From assembly GCF_041146795.1 (NCBI RefSeq), contig NC_135167.1, forward strand, positions 34,023,454 through 34,087,453: 64,000 nt of DNA, given 5' to 3'. This stretch comes from Maylandia zebra (lineage: Eukaryota; Chordata; Actinopteri; Cichliformes; Cichlidae). This document shows, one piece after another, positions 17,511 through 33,310 of this stretch (position 1 is the first letter of the stretch; every line of letters begins with the position of its first letter). Position numbers and translations under genes: made by a program. The notes below the pieces were generated by a model that searched no databases, was not told the DNA's origin, and saw only the letters and a list, made by a program, of their open reading frames with translations.

Positions 17511-19459
17511 AATGATCATGACATGCACTGATTTTTTTTTTTAATCTTTTGTGATTGTAGATTAAATTCAATAGTAAATACCTGACTGGATATTAAAATC
17601 AAAGGAACTTCAAACCCTGCAGATGGAGCAGTTTTCCCTCAGTGTCAAATGCCATGATGCAGCAGTTCTGCTTTGTTGTTGTTGTTTTCAAATTTGGGCT
17701 GAGAAATGTAGAAATTTACAAATAAACATATCGATGAGTCACTAAATTATGTAGAAATGGTTCAGGCATTGCATTTGTTTTAAGATCAAGGTGGAGACAG
17801 AACAAATGCTTCTTGATGGTATTTGATTCCAGGGGTTGTGTTACAGGGTATGAATAGTTTTAATGTCTTTATTCTGTGTGCTTATTGTTTTGGTTTTATC
17901 CACGTTTCTATAGATTTTGCATGCTTTTATTGTGAAAGGTTTTTACTTCCTACCCGCATCTTAATCAAAGAAATTGTCCACACCTGCTCGTGCATAGATG
18001 GTGGGAGGTGGTGGCAGTCATGTGCAGAAGTGCACAAGCGTGAAGTTGGATGCAAAGGGGCTCTGCCCTGGAAGTGTTGCTGGATATGATGAAGGAGGTG
18101 GACCAAGTAAGGAGGCTCTTTCCCAGTGAGACACAACTGGTGAAACGTGATTTCTGTAATGGTGGTTTCAAGACTGCGGCATGTGTTGTATAAGTGGGAC
18201 TAATACCTTGGGTTTAGTTTTAGTATTTTATTGGCTTGTAAACGTTTAGAAATACTAGATAATAGCTAGACTCTGCAAGAGCTGCGCTCAATGCGACATA
18301 CTCCATGCTCACCTAAACCGGAAGTCCTATTGTAAACTTTTAAATGCTAATCTTGGGTTTGTACTCCTTGGCTACCACTGCCTTTTTTTTTCTTTTCTTT
18401 TTTTTTTTCTTTAGATGCTCTCCTACCGATGGAAAAGGACCCCCCCCCCCCCCCCCCTCCCTCCTCACAGTTATGTTAACATTAATGTTAGTTTCTCTTT
18501 TCACTGTATATTTCTGTCATCTGTCAATTTTTCTTCCTTTCTGTGACTCCACAAGAAGCAAAGACATCCCAGGCCCTCCTCTTGCTCATGGTGACACACG
18601 GTGAAGGAAAACTGTGTATATTTAAAAAAAAGTTTGCACCTTAACTGAACACACATAAGCGAGTGCTCATCTAACAAGAGAAACGTATATTTGGTTCCCA
18701 TATCAAGCAAAATCCAGCGATTGATTTATCTCTTTAGTTCAGAAAAAAAAAATCCCTGCAGTTTAATTATTGTTTGGAAAAAATAAGCTGCTATCTGCAG
18801 AATAAATGATCACATGTTAGCCATATAGAATACTTATTGCTTTCTGTGCTGGAGGTTTCTGTACATTATGTTATTACCACAGGAGGCTGAAGTTAAAACA
18901 CAATGACACAGCATAACTCACACTTGTTGGTACTGATGTAATCCTAACTGTGGATGACTTGGAGGTTGATACAACAACGGACGATCTCAAGAAGTAAATT
19001 CATTTTAAACGTGTCTGTGATAAAACCATTTTTGTGTACTTGGAATGACAATTCATGAAGAACGAAATGGAAGAAATGTTGACATAAATCAGATTTGTCT
19101 CAGTCTGATTCATTAATGAAGGTATCTCCCTGTACATTTGTTTCTCTTGATTCATATTTAGATTTGTTGCCTGACTAACTTATATAATTATTTTTTAAAA
19201 ACAAACACAATGCAATACATGAAAAAAAACATGAACATCCCAACAGCGGAGGCTTTATTTCCACAACAATAAATCTTTTACTGATATTTTGGGTCATCAC
19301 TGTAAAGGGGATCCGTCTCCTTTCCTTTTTTCAGTTACAAAAGAAGATGGAAAGAGCTGTCTAATCTTTCAACTCTGAGCTTTCTGTTCCGGAACAGCTG
19401 ATCAAAGTTGGTTCAATCAATTGTCAATCAATTTAGAGTACCTCTGAGGTAAGGGTGTG

Positions 19460-19530
19460 TAATTCACTTCAGTTTTATTAAATAGTGCCAAATCACAACA
19501 ATAGCCCCTGAATTATCTCTAAAAATATGA
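19460..19530. repeat. Short dispersed-repeat fragment
   Basis: ttttattaaatagtgccaaa followed by tcacaacaatagcccc is a degraded copy of the same fish repeat start seen at 635-700. Confidence 0.5.
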
Positions 19531-20819
19531 AGTTACTGCTCTGCTTATCTCAGCTCTGGTCTTTGTTTTATTTGCCCACCCAAACATGGCAAGCTATTGC
19601 CTGGTTTTGTAGCCGTGTCTGTAACGTTCCTGGTGGGTAAGCAGACAATAGTTAATTGGAAAGAGATAGCTTGGTAAAGGTGACAGGGCATTATATTTTG
19701 AAATGCTTTTTCTTGCATACTAAGCAGGGGTGAGATGAAGGCAGATGTGGCGACTCCTAAAGGGGAGAGCTGAAAAGAAGAAGAAAATTAAAGGAGACAG
19801 GAGTCCAGGAATTCTGAACTGCTGGGGATATACTGTCTCTTCTTATTCAACCAAATGGAGAAAAAATAAATAGTTGACTCTCCCTTATGAATAGTGACCC
19901 AAAACATACTTTTAAAGTTTAAAGTTTTTTTGCACTTTAAAAGTAAAAAGTTCCGTAATACCGAGATTCAATCATCATCAGTCTGACTGATCTTCATTTC
20001 ACCTGCTGATGACAAAATTAAAGTGAGATAGGGAGACCCGCAAACACAAAAACAACTGAAGATACATCTGTGACAAAGGCAATCAATCCCATTCTCTGGT
20101 GATGTCCAGATGAGCTATTAAAAATGAAAACTAAATTATGATTGTTGTTTTGTCCAGTCACATTTAGCCTCTAAAAGAATATGAGACTGTGTATTTAGAC
20201 TCCCGTTTGGCCTAGAAGCATAGAAAAAGCAGCACCACCTTACACCACCATATGAGTAAATTAGGCTGGAAGCAACCTGATGAAACAGGCTTTTAAGACC
20301 CATAAACATATTCTGAACTCCAAACGTTTATAGAGAGATGCATGTGTTTGTCATTATGGACTAATTACTTCAAGGTCATGATGGCAACACACACAAAAGT
20401 GCAGGAGGGATTGTTTCTCAATTTCAGAGGTAAATTCCCTTTCTTTATGTTACCTTGTGGCTACTTTTAGTCATTTTGGTGGTTTGTTACAAGGCACACT
20501 TGTGCAGTAGCCATACTGCAGTTTTTTTAGATTAAAAGAAAGGAAGAGAAATACCCAACATTCAAGTCTTTATGGGAATTAATATAAAAAGCAAAATACT
20601 GAGTACACATTGAAGTTATTACATATCAAATGTGACAGTGAGCCAAAGCACACAACAGCAAGACTCTAAAACGGTCTAAATTTAATTCAGCTGCCAATAA
20701 TGTCAAAGTATTCATCTGTGTTTCTGTGACCAAAATGTATACCGACCACCGACTGCTGATCCCAACAAATATTTCTAGTGAACAAATCCTTGTCTGTAAG
20801 ATGTATTACAGCATTTAGT

Positions 20820-20836
20820 CACAAGAGGGCGCTGCT
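20820..20836 (+). promoter_or_regulatory. CTCF-like motif
   Basis: CACAAGAGGGCGCTGC fits the CTCF core (CAsyAGRKGGC), in the same orientation as the motif at 17496. Confidence 0.4.
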
Positions 20837-21412
20837 GCAACAAAGAGGAAAAGGGGGCGATTCATCCCAAATACAAGCGTTTCACTGGATTTGCATTTAG
20901 CTTGAAGTCCATCAAAACGAAATAACGAGGAGGCAAAACCGAAAACTCAGATAGACCTAAGACGTGACAGTGACACCGCTCTGTCACGCATGTTCAAATG
21001 AAGTTAGTGTCTCTTAAAGATGGGAAGTGGGGGTATCACCTGCTTTATCAACTTCAAATAAATCTGCAACTTTCAATTCTAACACTTGTGAAACGGGTGT
21101 ACAAAATTCAGTATGCAAAATATATCTGTTAAAGATCACTTTACATATAAAAAATAAACATGTGATATTGCATTGTACTGTTAAAATCAAGACTATGACA
21201 TTTATTATGCGGCAAAAAGAAAATGTCTATAAAAAAATGCAGGAAAAAGAACAAACACAGATTTTACCTTTCTGTTTCTTGGAAAATACACTGCACTAAT
21301 AATAGAGGTGTGGAGAAACCCTGGAGTTGTACAAAAGCACACAAAGAGTTTTGTGGATTCATTACATGAAATCAATTTGCGGATCATTTGTTTTTAATAA
21401 GCAGTTTTTGCC

Positions 21413-21465
21413 TGGGGGTCACTGTGGCTCAGGAAGTAGAGCAGGTCATCTACTAATATTAGAAA
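21413..21465. repeat. Fragment of a tRNA-like fish repeat
   Basis: tcactgtggctcaggaagta then gagcaggtcatctactaat matches the 'GTGGCTCAGG(N)GGTAGAGC...' stretch frequent in teleost dispersed repeats. Too short to fold as a tRNA. Confidence 0.45.
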
Positions 21466-21534
21466 GAAATTAGAAATAGAAAAAACTGAGAGAGCAGGTA
21501 AATGAGACGTGTTGTATAAACTGTCATGAGTACA

Positions 21535-21540
21535 TTTATT
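21535..21540 (-). terminator. Possible htatip2 polyadenylation signal
   Basis: tttatt on the plus strand is AATAAA on the minus strand, about 750 bases beyond the htatip2 stop codon. It is the first canonical hexamer I noticed downstream; whether it is used is unknown. Confidence 0.3.
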
Positions 21541-22287
21541 GTAAATATGACAATTATGCAGCACCTCCAGTACAGAAATTGTAATACATGCATCACACAT
21601 TGGGATCTTGGTGTGTGCAAAGTAAAACCTATGCACACAAGATATCTTTACATTGATCCATACATTCATCCTGCAGATATGGAAACATTTCCCTGAATTA
21701 AACACACATAGTTACATTTGTATTATAATTTAATGAACAGGTTAAATGTCATTATCTCAATCTAGTGTTCAGTAAACGTTTACTTTAAGGCAGTGGTTAA
21801 TATGTTGGAGCACAAATGATGAAGACTGAAAGGCCTGGCACTACTACTTCTTTTTCACTTCTTTAAAGACAAAAACCTTTGGATTTCTGACAACTGCAAA
21901 ACGCCATGATGTTGGTTTGATGGGCATTCGAGGATATAATAACCCTGAAATATGATGACATTTCCTTAAATAAAAAAGAAACTAAAGTTAATATTTATCT
22001 TTAAGCAACTTCTCATACACACCTTTGAGTTTTTTATACTTTTGGAAAGTTACTTGGCTTCAATTTCTTACAAGTTTATAGGACTTGAAAATATAGAGAC
22101 ACCCCAAATATTTTTTAAACACAGATGATTTTTTTTAAATACAGATGAATTATAGATAACCACCCACTTAGGTTATTCACAGCATCACAGGTGTCTCCTG
22201 TCAAATGTAAAGGTTTATGTGTCTCTCTGAAAGTTTGAGTGCAAACTGAACATGTTTTTTCCCACCCCTGTAAATTTTCCTGCTCTC

Positions 22288-24991
<2,704 letters not shown>

Positions 24992-25400
24992 CGCTGATAG
25001 CAACGATTAAAGTGCTGCAACACTTCCTGGTTGCTTCATAGTTACACAAACGGATGTCTTCCTGCTTCGTTGATAGGCCGAGGAAGAAATTTGAAACGAC
25101 AGCGTGCCGCTGACAGGTTAATACACGAAACCAACTCACACTAGACTACTAACTTTATGTTTGTATTAAACTGTAGCATGATATATAAGCAAACCAAAGG
25201 GGTGGTATAAACACGCCTCGCTCAGCTCCACCGCAGACAACGCTTTACGGACAGCGCATGCGCATGCGCTCTAGCGATTTGTAATGCATCCAGCTGTTAG
25301 TTTGTGCACAATCTTTATATCTCCTATCCGGTTGTTCAGTGATGACGCGACGAATCCTACTTCCGGGTCTAAAGTAGTCTGCTTTAATATGGCTTTTGTG
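24992..25400 (-). promoter_or_regulatory. htatip2 promoter region, GC-rich, with NRF1-like and ETS-like sites
   Basis: Upstream of the htatip2 ATG the sequence becomes CpG-rich. GCGCATGCGCATGCGC at 25254-25269 is a doubled NRF1-type palindrome, and CTTCCGGG near 25360 is an ETS-type motif. No TATA box at a proper distance. The arrangement is typical of a TATA-less, possibly bidirectional promoter; no divergent gene was recognised on the plus strand. Confidence 0.5.
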
Positions 25401-26780
25401 TTGTTAACATGTTTAATGTTATGTATTTTCTTCTATTTGATCTCAAAAAGCTCCTAAAACAGTCAGTGATCCCTGTTGACCTCCCTCGGCTTTTATTACC
25501 ACTAATCATTTATTTAAGCTCAGTCTTTAAAACCTTAGGATGTAACTACAGCCCAGCCTATGCAGCAGTATATGAATGACTAACCTCGTATTGTGGATGG
25601 ATTATCTCAGTTGTTCTCCTGGCTGAAGTTTGGTCCTTTTACAGCATCCTGCCATGCGATTACATTTGTTCCTGACCACCGAGAACACTCACGGTAACTT
25701 TTATTGAGTGGAAAAAAAGTTAGCTTGTTTATATTATGCTAACATAGCTGTGTCGCTAGCGGTCACCTAGCACATCATTATATACCAGCTAGCCCAACTT
25801 AAGTAACCCTACAAACGTCACTGCTGTTTAGTTTTCTGTCTTCATTTATGCTGGAAGTGATAACAGAGCTGTACGTTTTAATTTGTTTCCAAAACCCCGC
25901 AGTCAGGACATGCTATATTGTATTTAGATAGAAGCTAGCGAGCTAACTCCCTGCTAACTTCTAACTCCGTTAAATGTCATAAATTCCGTTTTCATGGATG
26001 CCTGGATGTTAAACTCAATTCTTACACCTGGTAGAGCAGAACGCTGATCATTTTATTAAAGATGAAAGACTTTAGACAGTTTTTCAACTCTCAGTAATGC
26101 CATAGTGATCGTTTGATATATGGACCTGCAGCGGAGTTTAGACCCAGACACGGCTAGTGACGTCAGACTGAACAACCGGATACCATGACGTGTGTGTGTG
26201 TTTGTTTGTTGTTGTTGGTTTTGCAACAAAAGTGTGTCTTTGCATTGCCCCGCACAGTAAAGCGGTTTATGCTGCAGAAACTGGAGGTGTACAGTTTAAG
26301 GGTGTGACATTCAACGTTTTCAAGCTCTTGGTAAACTAATGTTAATTAGTTGATGCTGATGTTAATCGCATCAGCATCATATTTTTGCTGTGTAGCAGAG
26401 AGAAGTATCCTGCTGAAAGAGGCCACAGCCAAGGGCAGGAATATCATTTCCATGAAAGGGTGTAGATGCTCTGCAGGACTTAGGTAGGTGCAACGTGTCA
26501 AAGTACATCCACATGGATGGCAGTACCCAAGGTATCCCAGCAGAACATTGCCCAAAGCAACACCCTGCCTCTGCCAACATGCCTTCTTCCCATTGTGCGT
26601 CCTGGTGCCAGGCGTTTCCCAGTTAAGTGACATACATGCACGTGGCCATCCATGTGACATTAGAGAAAACATGATTCATCAAACCAGGCCACCACCTTCT
26701 TTTGCTCCATGGTCCAGTTCTGATGCTCATGTATCCATTTTTGCTGCTTTATGTACTGAACAAGGACTGGTCTGCAGCTA
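25401..26780. other. Intergenic DNA, possible degraded repeat
   Basis: No gene recognised. A 108-codon open frame at 26346-26672 (minus) is rich in Cys, Trp and Pro. Its underlying DNA (gttcgatcatcaaaccaggcc-like wording near 26660) resembles an uncharacterised dispersed sequence I have seen in fish, so I treat it as repeat-derived rather than a gene. Confidence 0.4.
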
Positions 26781-26962
26781 GTTAGTTAGTTAAGTTTATT
26801 TAATTAAGGACAGCACATAAGACAATGTTATATGATAAAACAATCCAACCGTTTGTGGCCCGAGTTCCACAAAGGTCTTCTAGCTAAAGGCTAGAAAACC
26901 CAGTCTGTGTTTGGACTTTTTTTAAAAAAAATACAGCAGAAATAAAACGAATCTGTCCACAA

Positions 26963-27014
<52 letters not shown>

Positions 27015-27590
27015 AGAGTTACTATACCTAATAACGGGGGATACATGGCGGTGTATCGTGTTATTCAGCCACAGCAAAGCAGGCTGGTTTACATCAGTGT
27101 CCAGAGATTTGTTTTTGTTTCAGCTATTGTTTCACCTGGGAATTAAAAACTCTAGGATCTGTTAAACATTTTTTATTGCAGATGGTAAACTGTTCCAATA
27201 ATCTGAGGACCTTTGAGTGAGAATGAGGATTGACCAAATGATGTTTTCTTTTGGTAGTTCGCGGTCTCCATGAGCTACTCTTCTTGTTACTGCTGGCTTT
27301 TAGAATCATTCTGCTCACTAACTCTAGGACAAGACCATCGTTGCATTATACAACGGGAACAGTTTATGTTGATCTTAATGGTTCTGGATATCTTTCCTGT
27401 TTTAAAAGTTTTAAAATTAAGATGGGAACCTAAGATGACACCCAGATATCTAAACTCATCCACTTTTTGGATTTCTCTCTGATCAATCACAGTGGAAAAG
27501 TTATTCCAGACTTTACACCCAATTGTAAAACACATGAGATTGTTTTGTTGTAGTTCAGAGTCAAAGAGGGATTCTTGAAACACTTAGACA
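26781..27590 (-). mobile_element. Non-LTR retrotransposon (LINE) remnant, reverse-transcriptase C-terminal part
   Basis: On the minus strand 27583-27287 reads ...VDEFRYLGVILGSHLNF..., the motif downstream of the reverse-transcriptase catalytic site in vertebrate LINEs. No intact polymerase domain or upstream ORF is present. A (CA)n tract interrupts the neighbourhood at 26965-27012. The exact clade is not determinable here. Confidence 0.6.
26965..27012. repeat. (CA)24 microsatellite
   Basis: 48 bases of uninterrupted CA dinucleotide. Confidence 0.95.
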
Positions 27591-27994
27591 CTCCCACCAT
27601 CCCTCTGAGCTAGACCCAGGTTTAATTTAGTTTCTGACCCAGTCGGCTAGCCATGTCAAACTCACTCAAATCCTTCAGCTTCCCCATTTTCATGCTTGTA
27701 ACACATCAACTCTGAGCACAAAATGTTCATTTGCTCTCTAAAATATCCCACCCATTAACAGAACACCATAAAAGACCAAAAACGGTCAATTAGACCTATG
27801 TTAGCCCTAGACCAGTAAGCTATACATAGGTAAATGACTATTTAACTGGAGCTGAACACACTTGTAATCGCTCAGTTAGAGTAGCTCATGCTGTTGAAAA
27901 GCATAGAAAGTTACATAGAAAATATGCTTACAAAATGTTCAACCTCATGTCGTGCCAGTGCTTTAGAGGAAAAATAGGTTAAAAGAAACCTTCA

Positions 27995-28291
27995 CCTCCT
28001 AGGACCTGGCGTCCACATACGTGGACATCACATTTTGGGTTGTCTATACCAAAATACAAAATTTTGCTCTACAAGGGCCTGATATCAACTTACAAGGACA
28101 TTATACTGCCACTGTTCTATCAAAATTTAAAACAAATGTCCACATATATGGATCTCATTTTTCTCAGAAACAAAAATCAGGTTAAAAAAATCAGGTAATT
28201 CTTTGTTTTTACATTCATCAGCTCCCAATCAGCCAAAATAGTAAAGAGAAATTAAAAATGCATGCCAAGAAAGAGTTCAGGTCTTAGGAGG
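27995..28291. mobile_element. Small piggyBac-like MITE
   Basis: The inverted ends CCTCCTAGGACCTG (27995) and CAGGTCTTAGGAGG (28278-28291) match at 13 of 14 positions. The right flank is TTAA (28292-28295) and the left flank TTCA, a likely decayed TTAA duplication. The 297-bp interior (tgtccacatatatggat-like phrases) is non-coding. TTAA target use suggests mobilisation by a piggyBac-type transposase; this is inference. Confidence 0.7.
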
Positions 28292-28299
28292 TTAAGACA

Positions 28300-31200
28300 G
28301 AAGAAGAGGGGCAGGGGGAAGATATGCAGTAAAGGGCCTTGGGGTAGATTTGAACCTATAAGGCTCTGCATTAGCCTTGTAGCATATGGGTCACCTGCTC
28401 AACCCATCAAAGCTAAACTCTTCTCCACTACGTGTATTCTTAAATCGGTCAAAGGTATTTACACAGCAAGTGCTGTGAATCAGGGGGAAAAATTGTAACT
28501 GAAATATAATACACCAGGTCTCTTCTCCAAAAAGTGGAAGTTGTAGGGAAAAGCAACACTTTAGTCTATGGTGAAGAAATCCAGCGTGGTTCCAGAGTTG
28601 GACCAAACCTTAAAAAATGTCTTTGCCTTTTATCAGATCTTCAGGGGGTTTCATTAGTCAAAACCTCCACACAAAGAAAGCAAGTCCAGTCACATGCAAT
28701 GAATTCATCAACACCCCATGTTTTTAACACTCCTGCCACTTTGAACACAAGGCATCGACCCAATCTAATAGAATATGATGGAGCCAGGGATGATCCTTTA
28801 AAGATGTCAGCAGTAAGAGACAGAAAGAAAAGAGGCTGAGGTTGAGAGAAGAGGCCTTAAACTGGCACTCTGCTGAAATGAAATGTCGCCTCTTTGTTCC
28901 TTAGCCACGGGTGCTAATTGGAGCTAGCGGCAGGGAAGAAAGCTGCTGCTGGGCTCCTGTCTGTCGCACCTGTTGAGTCATTGTCTCTCACATTGATCAG
29001 ACAGGAAGTTGGAGTAAGAAGGCTTATGCCTCGGTGGGTGCGTGGCAGATACGTGGTTCAATTTCCTTTTAGAACTCCGCCGTTGGAGGTGAAAATACCA
29101 ATGGTGGTCAGTGGTCAATTGCATTTGACCATTGATTAGTCTCTAAAAGGACATATGGATCATAAAGAGTTGGTTTTCCATCAGTTGTTTGTTTTACTTT
29201 ACAGTTATAGCATTTACCCAACAGTGCATAACAGGTTTGTTATGCAATGTTAACAAAAACATTGTTGTGCAAAACTAACTTTTACAATAGTTGGTGGGTA
29301 AGCATCATGATTTATTATGCTCTATGTTATATAATGGCCCCTAGCCATTGATGTCAGTACTTAAATTAATACCCAAATTCTCAATTTTTTATTTTGACTT
29401 TAGATGAAGGTAGAAAATTTGGTTGGCCAGAAATATTTAAAGACTTTTTTGGCTTATGCAGTTAGGAAACTACAGTTTTCACCTCATATACATTTTATTT
29501 GTGTTCAAAATGAGATATAATATAAGTGTTTGAGCCTGCAGGTGTCACATAAAACATCTGCAATGCTTACATCAAACTGAACTTATCTGAAGTCTGCCAA
29601 CACTTCAGCTTCAGAGTGCAATTTAAATATCGTAAAAAGTAATCTTCTGTAGAAAATACAATGTTTTAAAAGTTTCATTTCAAAGTGTTAACTGCTGACA
29701 TATGATTGAACCCCTGAACACCAAACTAAAATGAACATATCTAATTATAGTTAAGATTTTGTGTGTGTGTGTGTATTTTCTGAAATGTATATTTCTTTGA
29801 AGCAAATAAAACAAGTGATACAACCAATTAAGACAAATAAAAAGCGCATACATGCATGCCTGCATATACACGTCACATACAGACACACACACACACACAA
29901 TCTGTACACCAACACGGCTTAAGGCTTAAGGCCCGAGTTCCACAGACTCTGGAGTGTGATGCTAATGATGGTAATTAATGGAGCCTGACAGCACAATCTG
30001 CTGCCCATTGTCTCTCAATAAACAGCTTTACACATGAGCCTCAGAGGGGATGGGAGTTTTAAGCTGAGAGCTGAGACAGTGAGAGCAGGAGGCAGCCAGA
30101 GTGGAGGGTCAGACCTCAGGGGACAGCGCTCAAACTGAAGTGGGGGATTAGCTCAATTAGAAAGGCACTGTCTAATCAAGATGGAGGGTTCAGTGATATA
30201 TATGGTGCGTCTGTGAGGGAGAAATGTGAGTGAAGCTCCATCATTAAAGCCGACTGTTGCCATCAGATGTTGCGGCGTCTAATAATGTTAACAGTAGTGA
30301 AAAAATGTGTCTTTTGTCTTTTTGCTGACCTTACATTCATTTGTTGCCATGCATTTCAATGGGAAATCATCTCCACTGTGTTCTGTGGTCCAAATGATAA
30401 TATATCCATGAATACTTTAGGATGCCTAAAGTGACCTTGTTACTGGTCAGTGTCATTAGTTAAAAAAATCATATGGATTTTCTTTCTCCCCAGTTGATTC
30501 ATTGATTTTATTAATCGACAGTGTTTTGTCACTACACATGTTTTGCACTTTGGCATGATAAAGACATATACACTTCACTGCACTATATATAAAAACATAA
30601 AAACATATATGTAGTACAGAGAACTCATTGTGCAGAAGTTATTCTGTGCAATGCAAAAAAGCTTTCCCCTTGCAGTTCCATCTAAGCAAGAAAAGCATGT
30701 GTTTTCTGAACTAAAATCCCTGTAAATATGTAGAGAAGATGTAAAATATAACAAAAATCAAGTCACACAAAAACAGCCGGCCTATGTTTTACAAATTTTA
30801 CAGAGTGCATCGAAATTAAAAAAGAGAAGGTTTAACTTTAAAGGCTTAAAAGGTCAGACCTGCCATCAAATCATCTGATCAGTTTTAAGTTTTAAAAATA
30901 ATGGCATAGAAAGATAAAGGCCCAGTCTTCTTCAGGCTTGGCTTTGTTGCAGGCTCAGACATTAGCAATATGTTTGAGCCAAATCAAGGTATCAGCTGGA
31001 CTCAGAGGAGCTTTCCTGCTCAAAGAGCCACAGCTAAGCAGCAATGACACCTGCTTTTTCCTTCTTTACGGAACAATGAGCTCATTAGAAGAGCAAACAG
31101 ATTATCTGTGTTTTTCAATAGATGATCCTAAGGAGTCTGGGGGACCTAGCAGCTCCCAGCAGGTAGAGTTAAGATTGCCCATGCACATCTGGCTGACCTG

Positions 31201-33200
31201 CTGGTTACTGCTGTCTTAAAACTGTATATCTTTACTTTGCATCTTTTTGCACTTAAATAAGACAAATCGCAAAATCTATTATCTTCTCTGAAAACAGACT
31301 TCACTGTATGAAATCTAGGTTTAAACAAGACAACAACATGATTTATCTGGACCTTTGAACATCAAAGTGTCTCACATTGCTTGAAGCACGAGGCCATGTT
31401 TCCAAGTCTGCCAGTGCTGAAACTGAATGTTAACAGTGAAGTTATGAGGTAACTGCCAAAAGGGTCTGAGCTTTTGGCGATTTTAACCTGAGAGGTTTTG
31501 CATCTCCTTGTCTGTCAGGGTTTGCTGGAAAAAAATAACAAATAGTGGACTGTATGCATGCGTGCGTGTAGCATAAACAGAACCATGAGCAGCGATTGCA
31601 TTCATTTTTATAATGTTTTTAGCCTATATTGTATTGTTTCAACAATACAGTTGAAACAATATAGTATATCTAGTAAGCATTCATTTAGCTAATAATTAAT
31701 AATAACATTTTTCAAATTAGTATTAGTATTTAGTATTTATTTATTTATTGTCATTGTCAAGAACAATGAAATTGCGTTTGGGGCTTCCATACAACCCAAA
31801 AAAAAGAAGAAAATAATAAATACCCCTTAAAACCCAAGTGTACATATTTAACCCAGTGTGACTCCAATGCAATAAGACAATCCTTGGCAATAATGTTCGT
31901 AGAAATTCAGACAAAGACCTGAGAAACATGACAAAAATAATAAACAAATGGTGCTATTGCCATATGCTGGGATTGAGATGTCATAAAGAGACATAAAAAG
32001 GCAGAAAGGTGCAGAAAGATAGTCCTATGATTTTTTTAAAAGACATAATTTTCAATACTTTAAAGAGCAAGGCTGATACCAAATGCACTTTTATATTTAT
32101 TTCCAATTTTATTTTCAGGTTATATTATTTATTTCAGATTTTTTTTTGTCAGTAATCTGCTGATATGCTGTATTGTGCCTTTTGGTCAACATTTCCATTC
32201 CCATTTACTAAAAGTTGTTTCCTTACCAAATGTTTTCTGCTGCCTTTGTCTGAATGGATGTGTATTGGCCTTTGAGCCCATTTCACGAGTCTGGCTTTGT
32301 TAAAGTCAGACAGCTAACTGGTAGGGCCTTCCTTTTCCCTTGTTGCACGTATATTAGCTAGGGTTTACTAACCCTTTTCCAATATTTAATGCATTCCAAA
32401 TGTATAATTAATTGAGATGTGGATTTATTTGAGTGTCTAACCTCCAGAACTCACTGAAATAGCAAATTGTAATTGACTGTCACTGACATTTTCTATTTGC
32501 CTTTTTTTTTCTCAATATTAGTTAACATGAAAAAGACAGATGATCATAGGATGGGATTTTTCCCAGGAGAAAATTAAACTTGAAACTGTTAAATCTATTT
32601 GGTCTTGTATGTAATAATAGCATAATACACCAAAGCCTCTTAGAGGATATCTGTGTTTGGCTTTGAGTTTTCACTATCAGATCTATTTGCTGTCTTAAAT
32701 CTCCCTTTTGTGGCAGGACGGATGAAGCCTAATGACTCCTTTGAACTGCCGACATCCCCGGCAGATTGGATTCGGGAATGTCAGCCAACTAACCTTTAGT
32801 CTCTTTCCCACATGAAGCAACAGTGAAGGGCACGTAATACCTATCTTTCGATTCCTGTCCCTCTCCTGTATTCTTAATCAGTTAATTATTTTGTATATCA
32901 CACACGCAGACATGAGGCTTTTATGGTAATAAGCCTATTGAGCTAGCCTACCACATTTTTAATGTTTTGTACAAATTACAACTTTATCTTTGGAAGAGAA
33001 AATATAAAGTCGCCAAATAGTTGCAGGTGATGTGATTTTCAACTTCTTTTGAACCTTGTAGGATTGTATTTGCTTAAACTACATGATCACTAATAAAACA
33101 TGTTATCTTGACATAGTCATGCTTTTAAAAGTAATGCCATGAATGAAATTCAGCCTTGTATTTGCACACTGTCGTATATCCAAAAATTCATTCATCCCCA
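28300..33200. other. Gene-poor intergenic DNA upstream of dbx1 (part 1)
   Basis: No gene or recognisable transposon ORF. Short (GT)n/(CA)n tracts occur near 29760 and 29885. The parts 30020-30300 and 32700-32850 are repeat-free with balanced base composition and could be conserved non-coding DNA, but I have no alignment to show it. Confidence 0.55.
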
Positions 33201-33210
33201 AAATTACGCT

Positions 33211-33310
33211 TAATAATAATAATAATAATAATAATAATGGATTGCATTTATATAGCGCTTTTCAAGGCACCCAAAGCGCTTGTCCAATTCAGGGTCGAAA
33301 TCACAATTCA
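33211..33310. repeat. (TAA)n tract leading into a fish dispersed repeat fragment
   Basis: A (TAA)n stretch (33211-33237) continues as ggattgcatttatatagcgc then ttttcaaggcacccaaagcg, a phrase typical of many teleost dispersed repeats. The remainder is lost or diverged. Confidence 0.65.

Larger units (their letters stand above)
16168..21520. other. Intergenic DNA between the transposon cluster and htatip2
   Basis: No gene recognised. Contains a hairpin at 16660-16718, a perfect palindrome at 17036-17071, a GTTA/GTTG tract at 17221-17274, poly-T and poly-C tracts at about 18380-18460, CTCF-like motifs at 17496 and 20820, and a short repeat fragment near 19460-19530. Short open frames here are low-complexity or without family resemblance. 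Confidence 0.65.

Noticed and set aside
26346-26672. 108-codon open frame, Cys/Trp-rich
   Set aside because: No domain, no splice or promoter context, and its DNA looks repeat-derived.
30148-30200. Possible tRNA: gattagctcaattagaaagg resembles an A box
   Set aside because: No B box (GGTTCGANNCC) at the right distance and no cloverleaf or acceptor-stem pairing could be drawn.
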